A program made the translations under genes and the position numbers. A stretch of 64,000 nt of DNA from Vanilla planifolia (taxonomy: Eukaryota; Streptophyta; Magnoliopsida; Asparagales; Orchidaceae). The notes beneath the pieces were generated by a model that had not been told where the DNA came from, did not search any database, and saw only the letters and a program-made list of their open reading frames with translations. Positions within the stretch are counted from its first letter, which is position 1. Every line of letters begins with the position of its first letter. Shown here piece after piece: positions 52,067 through 63,043 of the stretch. The stretch is taken from the NCBI GenBank assembly GCA_023846275.1, contig JAIUJO010000146.1, positions 1,237,501 through 1,301,500 of the forward strand, written 5' to 3'.

Positions 52067-53493
52067 ACGAAGACGAACTAGCGTTTCTTAAAACAGTCTT
52101 AGAAAAAATGAAAAGGTCTGGTGAGTTCACAGAAGTAACTCACAAGAAGGCCAAAGCCCATGAAGAAGCCGAAACATCTAAAGCCCAACAGGCTCGTATG
52201 GAATCAGCCCAACAGGCGAAAGAAGAATCAAAAGCCCAACAGGCTACAGTCACAAAAACACAAATGGCAAACTCGCCGGCCAAAAGCTTGATCAACAAAA
52301 AAACTCAGAGTGGAATAGTTGAAAAGGGAAAAACTTTTGCTGCCTCCATAACCAAAGATTGGTATAATAAACCCCTCCAACAATCAGATCCAGAAATGTT
52401 CAATAAATTAAATGGCTGTTTCCGGGCTATACAAACGAGTGACTGGAGAGCTGCAAATTATTGGCTAACGCAGCTAGAAAAGGATCAGATGATCTTAGAA
52501 CAAAAGACAAAAGAGGACAACATCAAAAAACAAATGGAAGTCCTTTTATCCCGATCAACAGTTACTCAATCCAGCTCACTACAAACCTTAGAACAACAAC
52601 TCTTTAACACAGAAACTCTTGCAGAAGTTTTTTCTACCATCCAAACATCTGATCTGATACAATTCAGAATTAAAGATATCCTTGGATTAGTACAATTACT
52701 ATCCTTAAAAAATGAAGATACAAGAAAACTCGAGGCAGAGATAGCTGTGCAGGAAATGCTACAACTATATCAAACGAATATCCTGGATGAAGAAAAGCTA
52801 CTCCAATTTTTCAAACAACTGGAAGAAACAAACATTGTCAATCTATTTCTCAATGAAGAAGTACTTTATTTAACTTCTGAAAGACCCAGAATAATTGCTT
52901 GTTATGACGAAATACCAAAATACAAACAGCATCTTCGAAAGGGAATTGTACATGAGATCTATATCAACACTAAACACCCAGAAGACTACATAGGTTATAT
53001 TCCTGACCTCTGTTCCAACATTTTAACTTCCTATACGACAAAGTTCTCGACAACATTTGTCTTTAAGATTTGGACAATTTGGGAAGAAAGGGAGTATATT
53101 AATCTATACTCTGCAATACAATTATGGATGTTAGTCAGAGAATCAGAAACACAAACTCCAAGATTAGAACCCTTTCAACTGAACCTATTTAATGAAGAAT
53201 TAGTCAGAAAGCAAGCTGCTCAAGATTTCTTTCAAAAACTAGATTTTGGGACGAAATATTTGGCTAAAAAGGTCACTTCTGGAAAGACAATATTTTTAAT
53301 CGACACTCTGGCAGTAGAGCAAGAAGACTTAGACCAGAGAGAAAGAAAAATGAAAAGATTCCTTCAGTCCATTAAATTAGGGAAAATAGGACTTGAAGAG
53401 AAGAAAAAATATTTTTTCAAAAATGAAAACATATCAGAACCAGAAGACATTATAGACGAAGACACCATGGAAGCACTGAACCTCGCAGAATAA
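52063..53493 (+). CDS. ORF4, probable transactivator, copy 8 (slightly shorter)
   Basis: An open frame of 476 codons, five shorter than in the other copies and in frame throughout, so it is a length variant. Confidence 0.64.
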   Translation: MNEDELAFLKTVLEKMKRSGEFTEVTHKKAKAHEEAETSKAQQARMESAQQAKEESKAQQATVTKTQMANSPAKSLINKKTQSGIVEKGKTFAASITKDWYNKPLQQSDPEMFNKLNGCFRAIQTSDWRAANYWLTQLEKDQMILEQKTKEDNIKKQMEVLLSRSTVTQSSSLQTLEQQLFNTETLAEVFSTIQTSDLIQFRIKDILGLVQLLSLKNEDTRKLEAEIAVQEMLQLYQTNILDEEKLLQFFKQLEETNIVNLFLNEEVLYLTSERPRIIACYDEIPKYKQHLRKGIVHEIYINTKHPEDYIGYIPDLCSNILTSYTTKFSTTFVFKIWTIWEEREYINLYSAIQLWMLVRESETQTPRLEPFQLNLFNEELVRKQAAQDFFQKLDFGTKYLAKKVTSGKTIFLIDTLAVEQEDLDQRERKMKRFLQSIKLGKIGLEEKKKYFFKNENISEPEDIIDEDTMEALNLAE

Positions 53494-53758
53494 AAAGCAT
53501 GGTGGGTCCAACAAAAGCAAAAAGCAAAGTGCTCCAACAAAAGCAAAGCGCACCAACAAAAGCAAAAGCAGCAAAGCACCTGGAAAGCAAATTCCACTCC
53601 CAAAAGTTGTCTGCCACCTAAAATAAAGATTCTCTACGCAATTGCTTAAACACTAAGCATTCTAAAGTCTATAAATAGCACTCCCCAAGATAGAGGAAGA
53701 TATAGGAAAAAATCCACTCTCTTTGTTCGAGTTTGTAAGTTTGGTGTGCTCTCTCTTT
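53494..53758 (+). promoter_or_regulatory. Viral promoter region, copy 8
   Basis: Triple CCAACAAAAGCAAA motif and TATAAATAG at 53670-53678. The expected transcript would run after about 60 bases into the middle of ORF3 of copy 9, with no leader hairpin or primer site between. Confidence 0.72.
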
Positions 53759-55345
53759 CCTCGTATTCATTTTCCTGCCCATATTGCCCCTTATTACACT
53801 CCCACAGCACAGCGTGGTGAATCTTCACAAAAAACTACGCTTGTTGAAAAAAATTGCATTTCTCATCCTATCTACACGTATAATATTCCTACTTCAAACA
53901 CATTTGAAGAAACCGTTCATAAGTTACTAGAACCATTATATTCTGCTAATCCACTTAAATGGTTTGAAAAATCTCCTCGATATTGTTCTATTGAACTCTT
54001 AGAACAATATAAAACTACAAATATACGTGTTAATAGTATAATGGTAACACCCTCAGATAAACAAGAATTTAACAGTCAAATACAAGAACTGTTAACTTTA
54101 AAATTAATACAAAAGAGTCATAGTCCTCACTCTTCTCCTGCTTTCATTGTAAGAAATCATGCTGAAATAAAAAGAGGAAAAGCTCGCATGGTTATCAACT
54201 ATCGCAAGCTAAATTCCTGTACAAAATTCGATGGATATTTTATCCCAACTGCTGAGCACCTAATTAAACAGATCCAAGGTGCAAAATATTATAGCAAATT
54301 TGATGCCAAATCGGGTTTTTGGCAGATCAAACTTGCAAATCAAATATCAATAGAACTAACAGCTTTTAGTTGTCCTCAAGGACATTACGAATGGCTAGTT
54401 ATGCCATTTGGATTAAAAAATGCACCTCAAATATTCCAGAAATGGATTAATTCTATTTTTGGACATCTGCCATATGTAGTAGCATATATCGATGATATTC
54501 TTGTCTTTTCTTCCACCGAAGAAGAACATAAAGATCATCTGTTACATGTAATTAAGCTAATGCTAAATCATGGCATTATCTTAAGTCCAAAGAAAATAGA
54601 ATTATTCAAAACAGAAATAGATTTTCTTGGAAAACAAATTACAAATGGCCAAATACAATTACAAGACCATATATATACAAAAGTCAAGGAATTTCCTGAA
54701 AACTTTACGAGTTTAAAACAACTACAAAGTTTTTTAGGACTTCTCAATTATGGTCGAAAGTTTATTCCTAATCTCTCAACAAAAATCAAAGCCTTACAAA
54801 ACAAATTAACCCTTGAACAGGCTAAGTACAAAAAAATAAATGGAGAACAACCAAGAAGATGGAATACAGATAAAATACCTATTTCCTTAAGTTCTGAAGA
54901 ACAAAAGGAAATTAAACAAATAAAAAATTTCGTTACAAAAAAACAAATTCTTTATTTCCCAAAAGAAGAAGAAAATATCATCTTACAAACAGATGCTTCA
55001 GATTTATTTTGGTCAGGCGTCTTAGTAACAAATACCCAAGATATAGTAGCATATGCTTCGGGAAAATTTACAAAAACCCAAAACAAATACTCTACTTATG
55101 ACAAAGAACTATTAGCTATCAAACTAGCAATTAAAAGCTTAAAAATATATCTTCTTCATAAAGAATTCACGATAGAAACAGACAACAAATCAGTAGCACA
55201 ATTTCTACAAAAAAAGACGATACACAATCCTGAAGAAAATTTAAGACGCATACGTCTTGCTCTTTATTTAGAAATATTTAATTATACTGTTAAATATATT
55301 CCTGGTTTTACTAATGTACTTGCTGATCTTCTTAGCAGGCCATGA
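53757..55345 (+). pseudogene. ORF3 3' part (reverse transcriptase - RNase H), copy 9
   Basis: Retains the region after the protease, including the whole reverse transcriptase (YIDD) and RNase H, and ends with the usual ATGA overlap. An ATG in the copy 8 R-like stretch is in frame by chance and is not taken as a real start. Confidence 0.87.
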
Positions 55346-56787
55346 ACGAAGACGAACTAGCGTTTCTTAAAACAGTCTTAGAAAAAATGAAAAGGTCTGG
55401 TGAGTTCACAGAAGTAACTCACAAGAAGGCCAAAGCCCATGAAGAAGCCGAAACATCTAAAGCCCAACAGGCTCGTATGGAATCAGCCCAACAGGCGAAA
55501 GAAGAATCAAAAGCCCAACAGGCTACAGTCACAAAAACACAAATGGCAAACTCGCTGGCCAAAAGCTTGATCAACAAAAAAACTCAGAGTGGAATAGTTG
55601 AAAAGGGAAAAACTTTTGCTGCCTCCATAACCAAAGATTGGTATAATAAACCCCTCCAACAATCAGATCCAGAAATGTTCAATAAATTAAATGGCTGTTT
55701 CCGGGCTATACAAACGAGTGACTGGAGAGCTGCAAATTATTGGCTAACGCAGCTAGAAAAGGATTATCTGCTCAACAAGCAGATGATCTTAGAACAAAAG
55801 ACAAAAGAGGACAACATCAAAAAACAAATGGAAGTCCTTTTATCCCGATCAACAGTTACTCAATCCAGCTCACTACAAACCTTAGAACAACAACTCTTTA
55901 ACACAGAAACTCTTGCAGAAGTTTTTTCTACCATCCAAACATCTGATCTGATACAATTCAGAATTAAAGATATCCTTGGATTAGTACAATTACTATCCTT
56001 AAAAAATGAAGATACAAGAAAACTCGAGGCAGAGATAGCTGTGCAGGAAATGCTACAACTATATCAAACGAATATCCTGGATGAAGAAAAGCTACTCCAA
56101 TTTTTCAAACAACTGGAAGAAACAAACATTGTCAATCTATTTCTCAATGAAGAAGTACTTTATTTAACTTCTGAAAGACCCAGAATAATTGCTTGTTATG
56201 ACGAAATACCAAAATACAAACAGCATCTTCGAAAGGGAATTGTACATGAGATCTATATCAACACTAAACACCCAGAAGACTACATAGGTTATATTCCTGA
56301 CCTCTGTTCCAACATTTTAACTTCCTATACGACAAAGTTCTCGACAACATTTGTCTTTAAGATTTGGACAATTTGGGAAGAAAGGGAGTATATTAATCTA
56401 TACTCTGCAATACAATTATGGATGTTAGTCAGAGAATCAGAAACACAAACTCCAAGATTAGAACCCTTTCAACTGAACCTATTTAATGAAGAATTAGTCA
56501 GAAAGCAAGCTGCTCAAGATTTCTTTCAAAAACTAGATTTTGGGACGAAATATTTGGCTAAAAAGGTCACTTCTGGAAAGACAATATTTTTAATCGACAC
56601 TCTGGCAGTAGAGCAAGAAGACTTAGACCAGAGAGAAAGAAAAATGAAAAGATTCCTTCAGTCCATTAAATTAGGGAAAATAGGACTTGAAGAGAAGAAA
56701 AAATATTTTTTCAAAAATGAAAACATATCAGAACCAGAAGACATTATAGACGAAGACACCATGGAAGCACTGAACCTCGCAGAATAA
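55342..56787 (+). CDS. ORF4, probable transactivator, copy 9
   Basis: 481 codons, open, with one Pro-to-Leu difference near residue 73. Confidence 0.67.
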   Translation: MNEDELAFLKTVLEKMKRSGEFTEVTHKKAKAHEEAETSKAQQARMESAQQAKEESKAQQATVTKTQMANSLAKSLINKKTQSGIVEKGKTFAASITKDWYNKPLQQSDPEMFNKLNGCFRAIQTSDWRAANYWLTQLEKDYLLNKQMILEQKTKEDNIKKQMEVLLSRSTVTQSSSLQTLEQQLFNTETLAEVFSTIQTSDLIQFRIKDILGLVQLLSLKNEDTRKLEAEIAVQEMLQLYQTNILDEEKLLQFFKQLEETNIVNLFLNEEVLYLTSERPRIIACYDEIPKYKQHLRKGIVHEIYINTKHPEDYIGYIPDLCSNILTSYTTKFSTTFVFKIWTIWEEREYINLYSAIQLWMLVRESETQTPRLEPFQLNLFNEELVRKQAAQDFFQKLDFGTKYLAKKVTSGKTIFLIDTLAVEQEDLDQRERKMKRFLQSIKLGKIGLEEKKKYFFKNENISEPEDIIDEDTMEALNLAE

Positions 56788-57092
56788 AAAGCATGGTGGG
56801 TCCAACAAAAGCAAAAAGCAAAGTGCTCCAACAAAAGCAAAGCGCACCAACAAAAGCAAAAGCAGCAAAGCACCTGGAAAGCAAATTCCACTCCCAAAAG
56901 TTGTCTGCCACCTAAAATAAAGATTCTCTACGCAATTGCTTAAACACTAAGCATTCTAAAGTCTATAAATAGCACTCCCCAAGACAGAGGAAGATATAGG
57001 AAAAAATCCACTCTCTTTGTTCGAGTTTGTAAGTTTGGTGTGCTCTCTCTTTAGCTCAAGTTTTTTGTCAAGTTTGTCTGCGTTGTAAAAAT
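56788..57092 (+). promoter_or_regulatory. Viral promoter region upstream of copy 10
   Basis: Triple CCAACAAAAGCAAA motif, TATAAATAG at 56964-56972, R-like stretch, then the primer site of copy 10. Confidence 0.77.
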
Positions 57093-57104
57093 TGGTATCA
57101 GAGC
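57093..57104 (+). promoter_or_regulatory. tRNA-Met primer-binding site, copy 10
   Basis: TGGTATCAGAGC followed by C, where the other copies have T. The 12-base match is unchanged. Confidence 0.9.
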
Positions 57105-57517
57105 CAGAAGCGCTCTAAGTCTGTAAGTTCTAACTTTAATTATGTTTATAATTTCGTTTAGAATGAATAGCTAAACGTTCTACTTTGTGTTTTAATAATC
57201 TCTTTGTTTGTGCAATGGGATAGTTTTATTGCAATACTTTTGGCTGTATTTTGTATTTTCTTCACGCTATGAGGTAGGAAACGAACCATAGCTGTGCTCC
57301 TATTTTATGTAGCAATCTACTAGGGATAGTGGTCTTTGTATGAATCCCTAACTTCCCCTAGAAAGCCACGGGAACCTTATGGTTTTGGAAGGGTAGATGT
57401 AGCCGTAAAATAGTGGGTCAAAACAGAAAATACAAAACAAACTAGAAAAAAGTACTGCAAGAAAATAAAATCCATTCTACAAACTTAAATATTATTAAAA
57501 CACAAAGACTTAAAAAA
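57105..57517 (+). promoter_or_regulatory. Viral leader with hairpin, copy 10
   Basis: Stem base 57183-57199 pairs with 57491-57507; short ORF immediately upstream. Confidence 0.72.
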
Positions 57518-57769
57518 ATGAAAGAAATTTTAGTTCCTAATGATACTTATAACTGCCAAGTATCTAAGACACAGGATTATGAACACATAATCCATTTACC
57601 TACCACAGTAGGACAAGACCCTGCTATAGCAGGCATCCTAAATTTTATCGTAGATCAGTTAAAAGAAATCAAAGATAAAATTCAAAAACTTGAAGAAATT
57701 AATAAAATAAATAATAATAATACAACCTCTAAGTTCCATTACCTTGGAACAAAATTAACCAAACATTAA
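57518..57769 (+). CDS. ORF1, small coiled-coil protein, copy 10
   Basis: 83 codons, unchanged relative to copy 1. Confidence 0.7.
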   Translation: MKEILVPNDTYNCQVSKTQDYEHIIHLPTTVGQDPAIAGILNFIVDQLKEIKDKIQKLEEINKINNNNTTSKFHYLGTKLTKH

Positions 57770-60683
57770 TGGTTAAAATCAAATCTTCTGATAAGATTAT
57801 GGATTTAAAACAACTAGATAAATCAGTTTATTCAAAGTTCTTAGAACTTCAAAAACAAGAAATATCCGGAGAAACCTCTAGTGAGAATCTTTATTCATAT
57901 TATGAACAAAATCAACAATTAATCGACTTTTATAAATCTCAAATTAATCATAAAATTAACATGGAAAGAGGAGAAAGTAGTACACTTTATCTACCAGGAC
58001 CTCCTGGTTATACACCTCAAACACCTCATGAAACTCCACCTCCACCACCAACTCATATACCTTCACCCGGACCAGAAGTCCATATGGCTGAATCACAAGG
58101 AGATAACATAGAACGAAATCATGCAACCCCTTCTTATGCAAATATGATTAATTATGGTAAACGCTCAGATTGGCGTACCTACCATAAAAATAAAAATAGA
58201 CATTTAGAAGAAAGAAGAGATTCATCTACATGGGGTTTAACATTAAACATTGATCATATACCATATAAAAAAATAAAGAATTATTGTGTCGAATGGGCAC
58301 AAAAAATAAAAGGAACCATATTTATGCTTCCTCCCGCTATGACAGTTGCAGAATATATACAATTTGCAACATCTTATTGGGAAGGCAATGCATTATCTTG
58401 GTTAACAAATTTTGAAAAAAATAACACAACAGAATGTCAAACTATTTTACAACAACCTACTAAACAATCAGCTATAGAACTATTGGTATCCCTACTAGTA
58501 GCTGATTTTGTTGGAACAGAATGGAATGAAAATCAAAATTATGAAGAAAAACTTCACAAAATGAAGTTATGTGATATATGTATGTTAGATGAATTCGTAG
58601 CCACATACATCGGATACATTTATCATCTAGAGAAAATGCCACAACAAGAATTTTGGATACAAGGTTTCTTTTCCAAAATTCCTTTTCCTTGGAATAACAT
58701 AATTTCTGATAAATATAAAGAATTAATCACCTCTCAAGGAATTACTAAACCCCATAACACTGGTATGCTCAGAAGAGCATGTGCAGAAGTTATGGAAAAA
58801 ACTTGTGAAAATACATCAGCTCAAAAGGAAATGAGTAGAAACTTAAAATCCTCTAGAATGGGCTACAATTGTTGTTCAAAATTTTCGGAAGACTTAAATT
58901 ATGTATATGGATGTCCTCCAGTTTATGATTGGAGAAGATATTCGAAACCTTCTTTTAAACAAAAAAGAAAACACAAATATAAAATTACTAAAAGAAAATG
59001 GACACCTGAATTTAAATCAAATAAAAAATATCGAAAGAAAAAATTTGTTAAAAAATATAGTAAAAAGAAAGGTAAAAAACATTGTAGATGTTTTAAATGC
59101 AACAAGGAATGGCATTATGCCAATGAATGCCCAATAAACATTAAAAAAGTCTTTATCTCAAACCTAGACGACTATTCTATAAATATCGGAACTATAGATG
59201 AAATAACAGAAGACAGTTCTGTTTATGAAATTACATCTTGTTCAAATTCAAACTCCACAGAGTCTGAATCCGACTCCATAGAGTCAAACTTTGAACACCC
59301 CGAGATCGAAAAACTCAAAATCAATATGATTACTATAAATAAAACATTAACTCAAATAAAGGTTATACCTTTATTACCATCCCTAAAACTTCCAAAAAAA
59401 GAAAGAATATCCTCACCAGGATATACCATCTATATGGGTAAAATGCTTAGGTTAAAACGTTATCGAACCACAGAGATAACGTTAGATCTAATCATTTTAA
59501 TACCTTTTGGCTATTATGGAATAATACATAATATTCCACATCATGCCAAAGAAAACATTTTTATTACTCATGGGATTATAGAACCCATGACTTACGAAGC
59601 TCCAAAGATTTTAATGAAAAATACTAGTTTAGAAGATTGGGATTATCTCATCCGACCAAACGATGCAATTGGAACATTAGTCATCCATAAATATGAAGAT
59701 TTTCCAATCATAACCTCTGAAACAGCTACAGATAATCCTGAAAATTCTGAAAAATATCGAGAATTCAGAATTAATATGAATACAATTACTTCTGAAGAAA
59801 TAAATACTTCAGAATTACATGACAGTATAGGAGAACAATTTGAAGTAACCGATGAAGATTTAGAAAAATTAAAAGAGGCTATACCTCATGGAGAAAAAAA
59901 TGAAATTTATAAAGCCCCTTCTTTTAAATCTCGTTTTTTAAATAAACATACTTATATTTTCGAACGAATGCAAGGAAACATAGAATTAAAAGGAGACGAT
60001 GACTTAACATCAATTAATCTATTAAATAAAAACAAAATAGATAAATTAAAAAACAAATATCCCAAAATGAAATACCTACACATAGGTATGATACAATTAA
60101 AGATTACTGCTCTATTCCGTAGTGGAATAGATACTCCAATAATGATCGTTTGTATGGACGAACGAATCATTAACAATCCTTTAAGTAGCATTATTGGAGG
60201 AGCCAAATCCAATCTTGCTAATCGCTTATTTGGAATCAATATTCATCCTGACTTTTGTATAAGTCTAGAAGACCAAAATATTGAAAAAACTTGTACTTTA
60301 TCTATAAGCCTTAAAGGTATACAACTGTTACCTGGATCAAAAATCCTAGGAATTCAATGGGAACATTGTATGGCTTTAAATGACACATCAACATTTAGAT
60401 CCATAACCCCAAACAATTTTGTAAAACTCTTCAATGTTGGCATTGGAAAAACTATACAACCCAAAGTTGTAGACCTTAAACATCTAAAATTAGATACTGA
60501 TATACAACTTTTTGTTAAAACCCTTAAACCTAAGGTTCAAATACCTGTTGAATACTTTATTGCATCTGGTAATACAATTTCAACAGTAATAAAAAATCCT
60601 ATTAATCGAACAACTTCTTCTCTTAACCTTCCAAGACATTATGAAGAAGGAGAATCATCTGACTCACCTAGATCTTGTATTGG
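57769..60683 (+). pseudogene. ORF2 most of coat - dUTPase-like - movement region, copy 10
   Basis: ORF2 from its normal start through the movement-protein core. The C-terminal end is replaced by sequence from the join with copy 12, so the frame closes on foreign codons. Confidence 0.87.
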
Positions 60684-60867
60684 TAATTTCTTCAAGTTTT
60701 TGAATTTTATCTTTGATTTCTTTTAACTGATCTACGATAAAATTTAGGATGCCTGCTATAGCAGGGTCTTGTCCTACTGTGGTAGGTAAATGGATTATGT
60801 GTTCATAATCCTGTGTCTTAGATACTTGGCAGTTATAAGTATCATTAGGAACTAAAATTTCTTTCAT
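60684..60867 (-). pseudogene. ORF1 partial, copy 12
   Basis: Normal ORF1 start and coiled-coil region; the end is lost at the join with copy 10. Confidence 0.8.
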
Positions 60868-61280
60868 TTTTTTTAAGTCTTTGTGTTTTAATAATATTTA
60901 AGTTTGTAGAATGGATTTTATTTTCTTGCAGTACTTTTTTCTAGTTTGTTTTGTATTTTCTGTTTTGACCCACTATTTTACGGCTACATCTACTCTTCCA
61001 AAACCATAAGGTTCCCGTGGCTTTCTAGGGGAAGTTAGGGATTCATACAAAGACCACTATCCCTAGTAGATTGCTACATAAAATAGGAGCACAGCTATGG
61101 TTCGTTTCCTACCTCATAGCGTGAAGAAAATACAAAATACAGCCAAAAGTATTGCAATAAAACTATCCCATTGCACAAACAAAGAGATTATTAAAACACA
61201 AAGTAGAACGTTTAGCTATTCATTCTAAACGAAAATATAAACATAATAAAGTTAGAACTTACAGACTTAGAGCGCTTCTA
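60868..61280 (-). promoter_or_regulatory. Viral leader with hairpin, copy 12
   Basis: Minus-strand stem base 61203-61187 pairs with 60895-60879. A few base differences from the other leaders are visible. Confidence 0.7.
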
Positions 61281-61292
61281 GCTCTGATACCA
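61281..61292 (-). promoter_or_regulatory. tRNA-Met primer-binding site, copy 12
   Basis: Minus strand TGGTATCAGAGC. Confidence 0.9.
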
Positions 61293-61597
61293 ATTTTTAC
61301 AACGCAGACAAACTTGACAAAAAACTTGAGCTAAAGAGAGAGCACACCAAACTTACAAACTCGAACAAAGAGAGTGGATTTTTTCCTATATCTTCCTCTG
61401 TCTTGGGGAGTGCTATTTATAGACTTTAGAATGCTTAGTGTTTAAGCAATTGCGTAGAGAATCTTTATTTTAGGTGGCAGACAACTTTTGGGAGTGGAAT
61501 TTGCTTTCCAGGTGCTTTGCTGCTTTTGCTTTTGTTGGTGCGCTTTGCTTTTGTTGGAGCACTTTGCTTTTTGCTTTTGTTGGACCCACCATGCTTT
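61293..61597 (-). promoter_or_regulatory. Viral promoter region, copy 11, firing leftward
   Basis: Triple CCAACAAAAGCAAA motif after ORF4 and TATAAATAG at 61421-61413 on the minus strand. A transcript would run through copy 12 and then into antisense copy 10. Confidence 0.76.
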
Positions 61598-63043
61598 TTA
61601 TTCTGCGAGGTTCAGTGCTTCCATGGTGTCTTCGTCTATAATGTCTTCTGGTTCTGATATGTTTTCATTTTTGAAAAAATATTTTTTCTTCTCTTCAAGT
61701 CCTATTTTCCCTAATTTAATGGACTGAAGGAATCTTTTCATTTTTCTTTCTCTCTGGTCTAAGTCTTCTTGCTCTACTGCCAGAGTGTCGATTAAAAATA
61801 TTGTCTTTCCAGAAGTGACCTTTTTAGCCAAATATTTCGTCCCAAAATCTAGTTTTTGAAAGAAATCTTGAGCAGCTTGCTTTCTGACTAATTCTTCATT
61901 AAATAGGTTCAGTTGAAAGGGTTCTAATCTTGGAGTTTGTGTTTCTGATTCTCTGACTAACATCCATAATTGTATTGCAGAGTATAGATTAATATACTCC
62001 CTTTCTTCCCAAATTGTCCAAATCTTAAAGACAAATGTTGTCGAGAACTTTGTCGTATAGGAAGTTAAAATGTTGGAACAGAGGTCAGGAATATAACCTA
62101 TGTAGTCTTCTGGGTGTTTAGTGTTGATATAGATCTCATGTACAATTCCCTTTCGAAGATGCTGTTTGTATTTTGGTATTTCGTCATAACAAGCAATTAT
62201 TCTGGGTCTTTCAGAAGTTAAATAAAGTACTTCTTCATTGAGAAATAGATTGACAATGTTTGTTTCTTCCAGTTGTTTGAAAAATTGGAGTAGCTTTTCT
62301 TCATCCAGGATATTCGTTTGATATAGTTGTAGCATTTCCTGCACAGCTATCTCTGCCTCGAGTTTTCTTGTATCTTCATTTTTTAAGGATAGTAATTGTA
62401 CTAATCCAAGGATATCTTTAATTCTGAATTGTATCAGATCAGATGTTTGGATGGTAGAAAAAACTTCTGCAAGAGTTTCTGTGTTAAAGAGTTGTTGTTC
62501 TAAGGTTTGTAGTGAGCTGGATTGAGTAACTGTTGATCGGGATAAAAGGACTTCCATTTGTTTTTTGATGTTGTCCTCTTTTGTCTTTTGTTCTAAGATC
62601 ATCTGCTTGTTGAGCAGATAATCCTTTTCTAGCTGCGTTAGCCAATAATTTGCAGCTCTCCAGTCACTCGTTTGTATAGCCCGGAAACAGCCATTTAATT
62701 TATTGAACATTTCTGGATCTGATTGTTGGAGGGGTTTATTATACCAATCTTTGGTTATGGAGGCAGCAAAAGTTTTTCCCTTTTCAACTATTCCACTCTG
62801 AGTTTTTTTGTTGATCAAGCTTTTGGCCGGCGAGTTTGCCATTTGTGTTTTTGTGACTGTAGCCTGTTGGGCTTTTGATTCTTCTTTCGCCTGTTGGGCT
62901 GATTCCATACGAGCCTGTTGGGCTTTAGATGTTTCGGCTTCTTCATGGGCTTTGGCCTTCTTGTGAGTTACTTCTGTGAACTCACCAGACCTTTTCATTT
63001 TTTCTAAGACTGTTTTAAGAAACGCTAGTTCGTCTTCGTTCAT
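61598..63043 (-). CDS. ORF4, probable transactivator, copy 11
   Basis: 481 codons, open, same prediction as copy 2. Confidence 0.68.
   Translation of the reverse strand: MNEDELAFLKTVLEKMKRSGEFTEVTHKKAKAHEEAETSKAQQARMESAQQAKEESKAQQATVTKTQMANSPAKSLINKKTQSGIVEKGKTFAASITKDWYNKPLQQSDPEMFNKLNGCFRAIQTSDWRAANYWLTQLEKDYLLNKQMILEQKTKEDNIKKQMEVLLSRSTVTQSSSLQTLEQQLFNTETLAEVFSTIQTSDLIQFRIKDILGLVQLLSLKNEDTRKLEAEIAVQEMLQLYQTNILDEEKLLQFFKQLEETNIVNLFLNEEVLYLTSERPRIIACYDEIPKYKQHLRKGIVHEIYINTKHPEDYIGYIPDLCSNILTSYTTKFSTTFVFKIWTIWEEREYINLYSAIQLWMLVRESETQTPRLEPFQLNLFNEELVRKQAAQDFFQKLDFGTKYLAKKVTSGKTIFLIDTLAVEQEDLDQRERKMKRFLQSIKLGKIGLEEKKKYFFKNENISEPEDIIDEDTMEALNLAE

Larger units (their letters stand above)
46447..53758 (+). 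mobile_element. Endogenous pararetrovirus copy 8, near full unit with about one break
   Basis: Begins in the leader, carries all four ORFs and the promoter, and ends in the R-like stretch at the join with copy 9 (about two shared bases). Broken about once, in ORF3. It has more private substitutions in ORF2 than the other copies. Confidence 0.94.
53757..57092 (+). mobile_element. Endogenous pararetrovirus copy 9, 3' half
   Basis: Partial ORF3, complete ORF4 and promoter region, joined to the R-like stretch of copy 8 on the left and continuing head-to-tail into copy 10. It is partial; the parts present look open. Confidence 0.93.
57093..60683 (+). mobile_element. Endogenous pararetrovirus copy 10, 5' half
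   Basis: Primer-binding motif, leader, ORF1 and most of ORF2, ending at a complex tail-to-tail join with the minus-strand copy 12. Partial. Confidence 0.93.
60684..61292 (-). mobile_element. Endogenous pararetrovirus copy 12, 5' piece
   Basis: Minus-strand primer-binding motif, leader and most of ORF1, ending at the tail-to-tail join with copy 10. It lies directly downstream (minus sense) of the promoter of copy 11, so copies 11 and 12 are head-to-tail on the minus strand. Confidence 0.92.
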
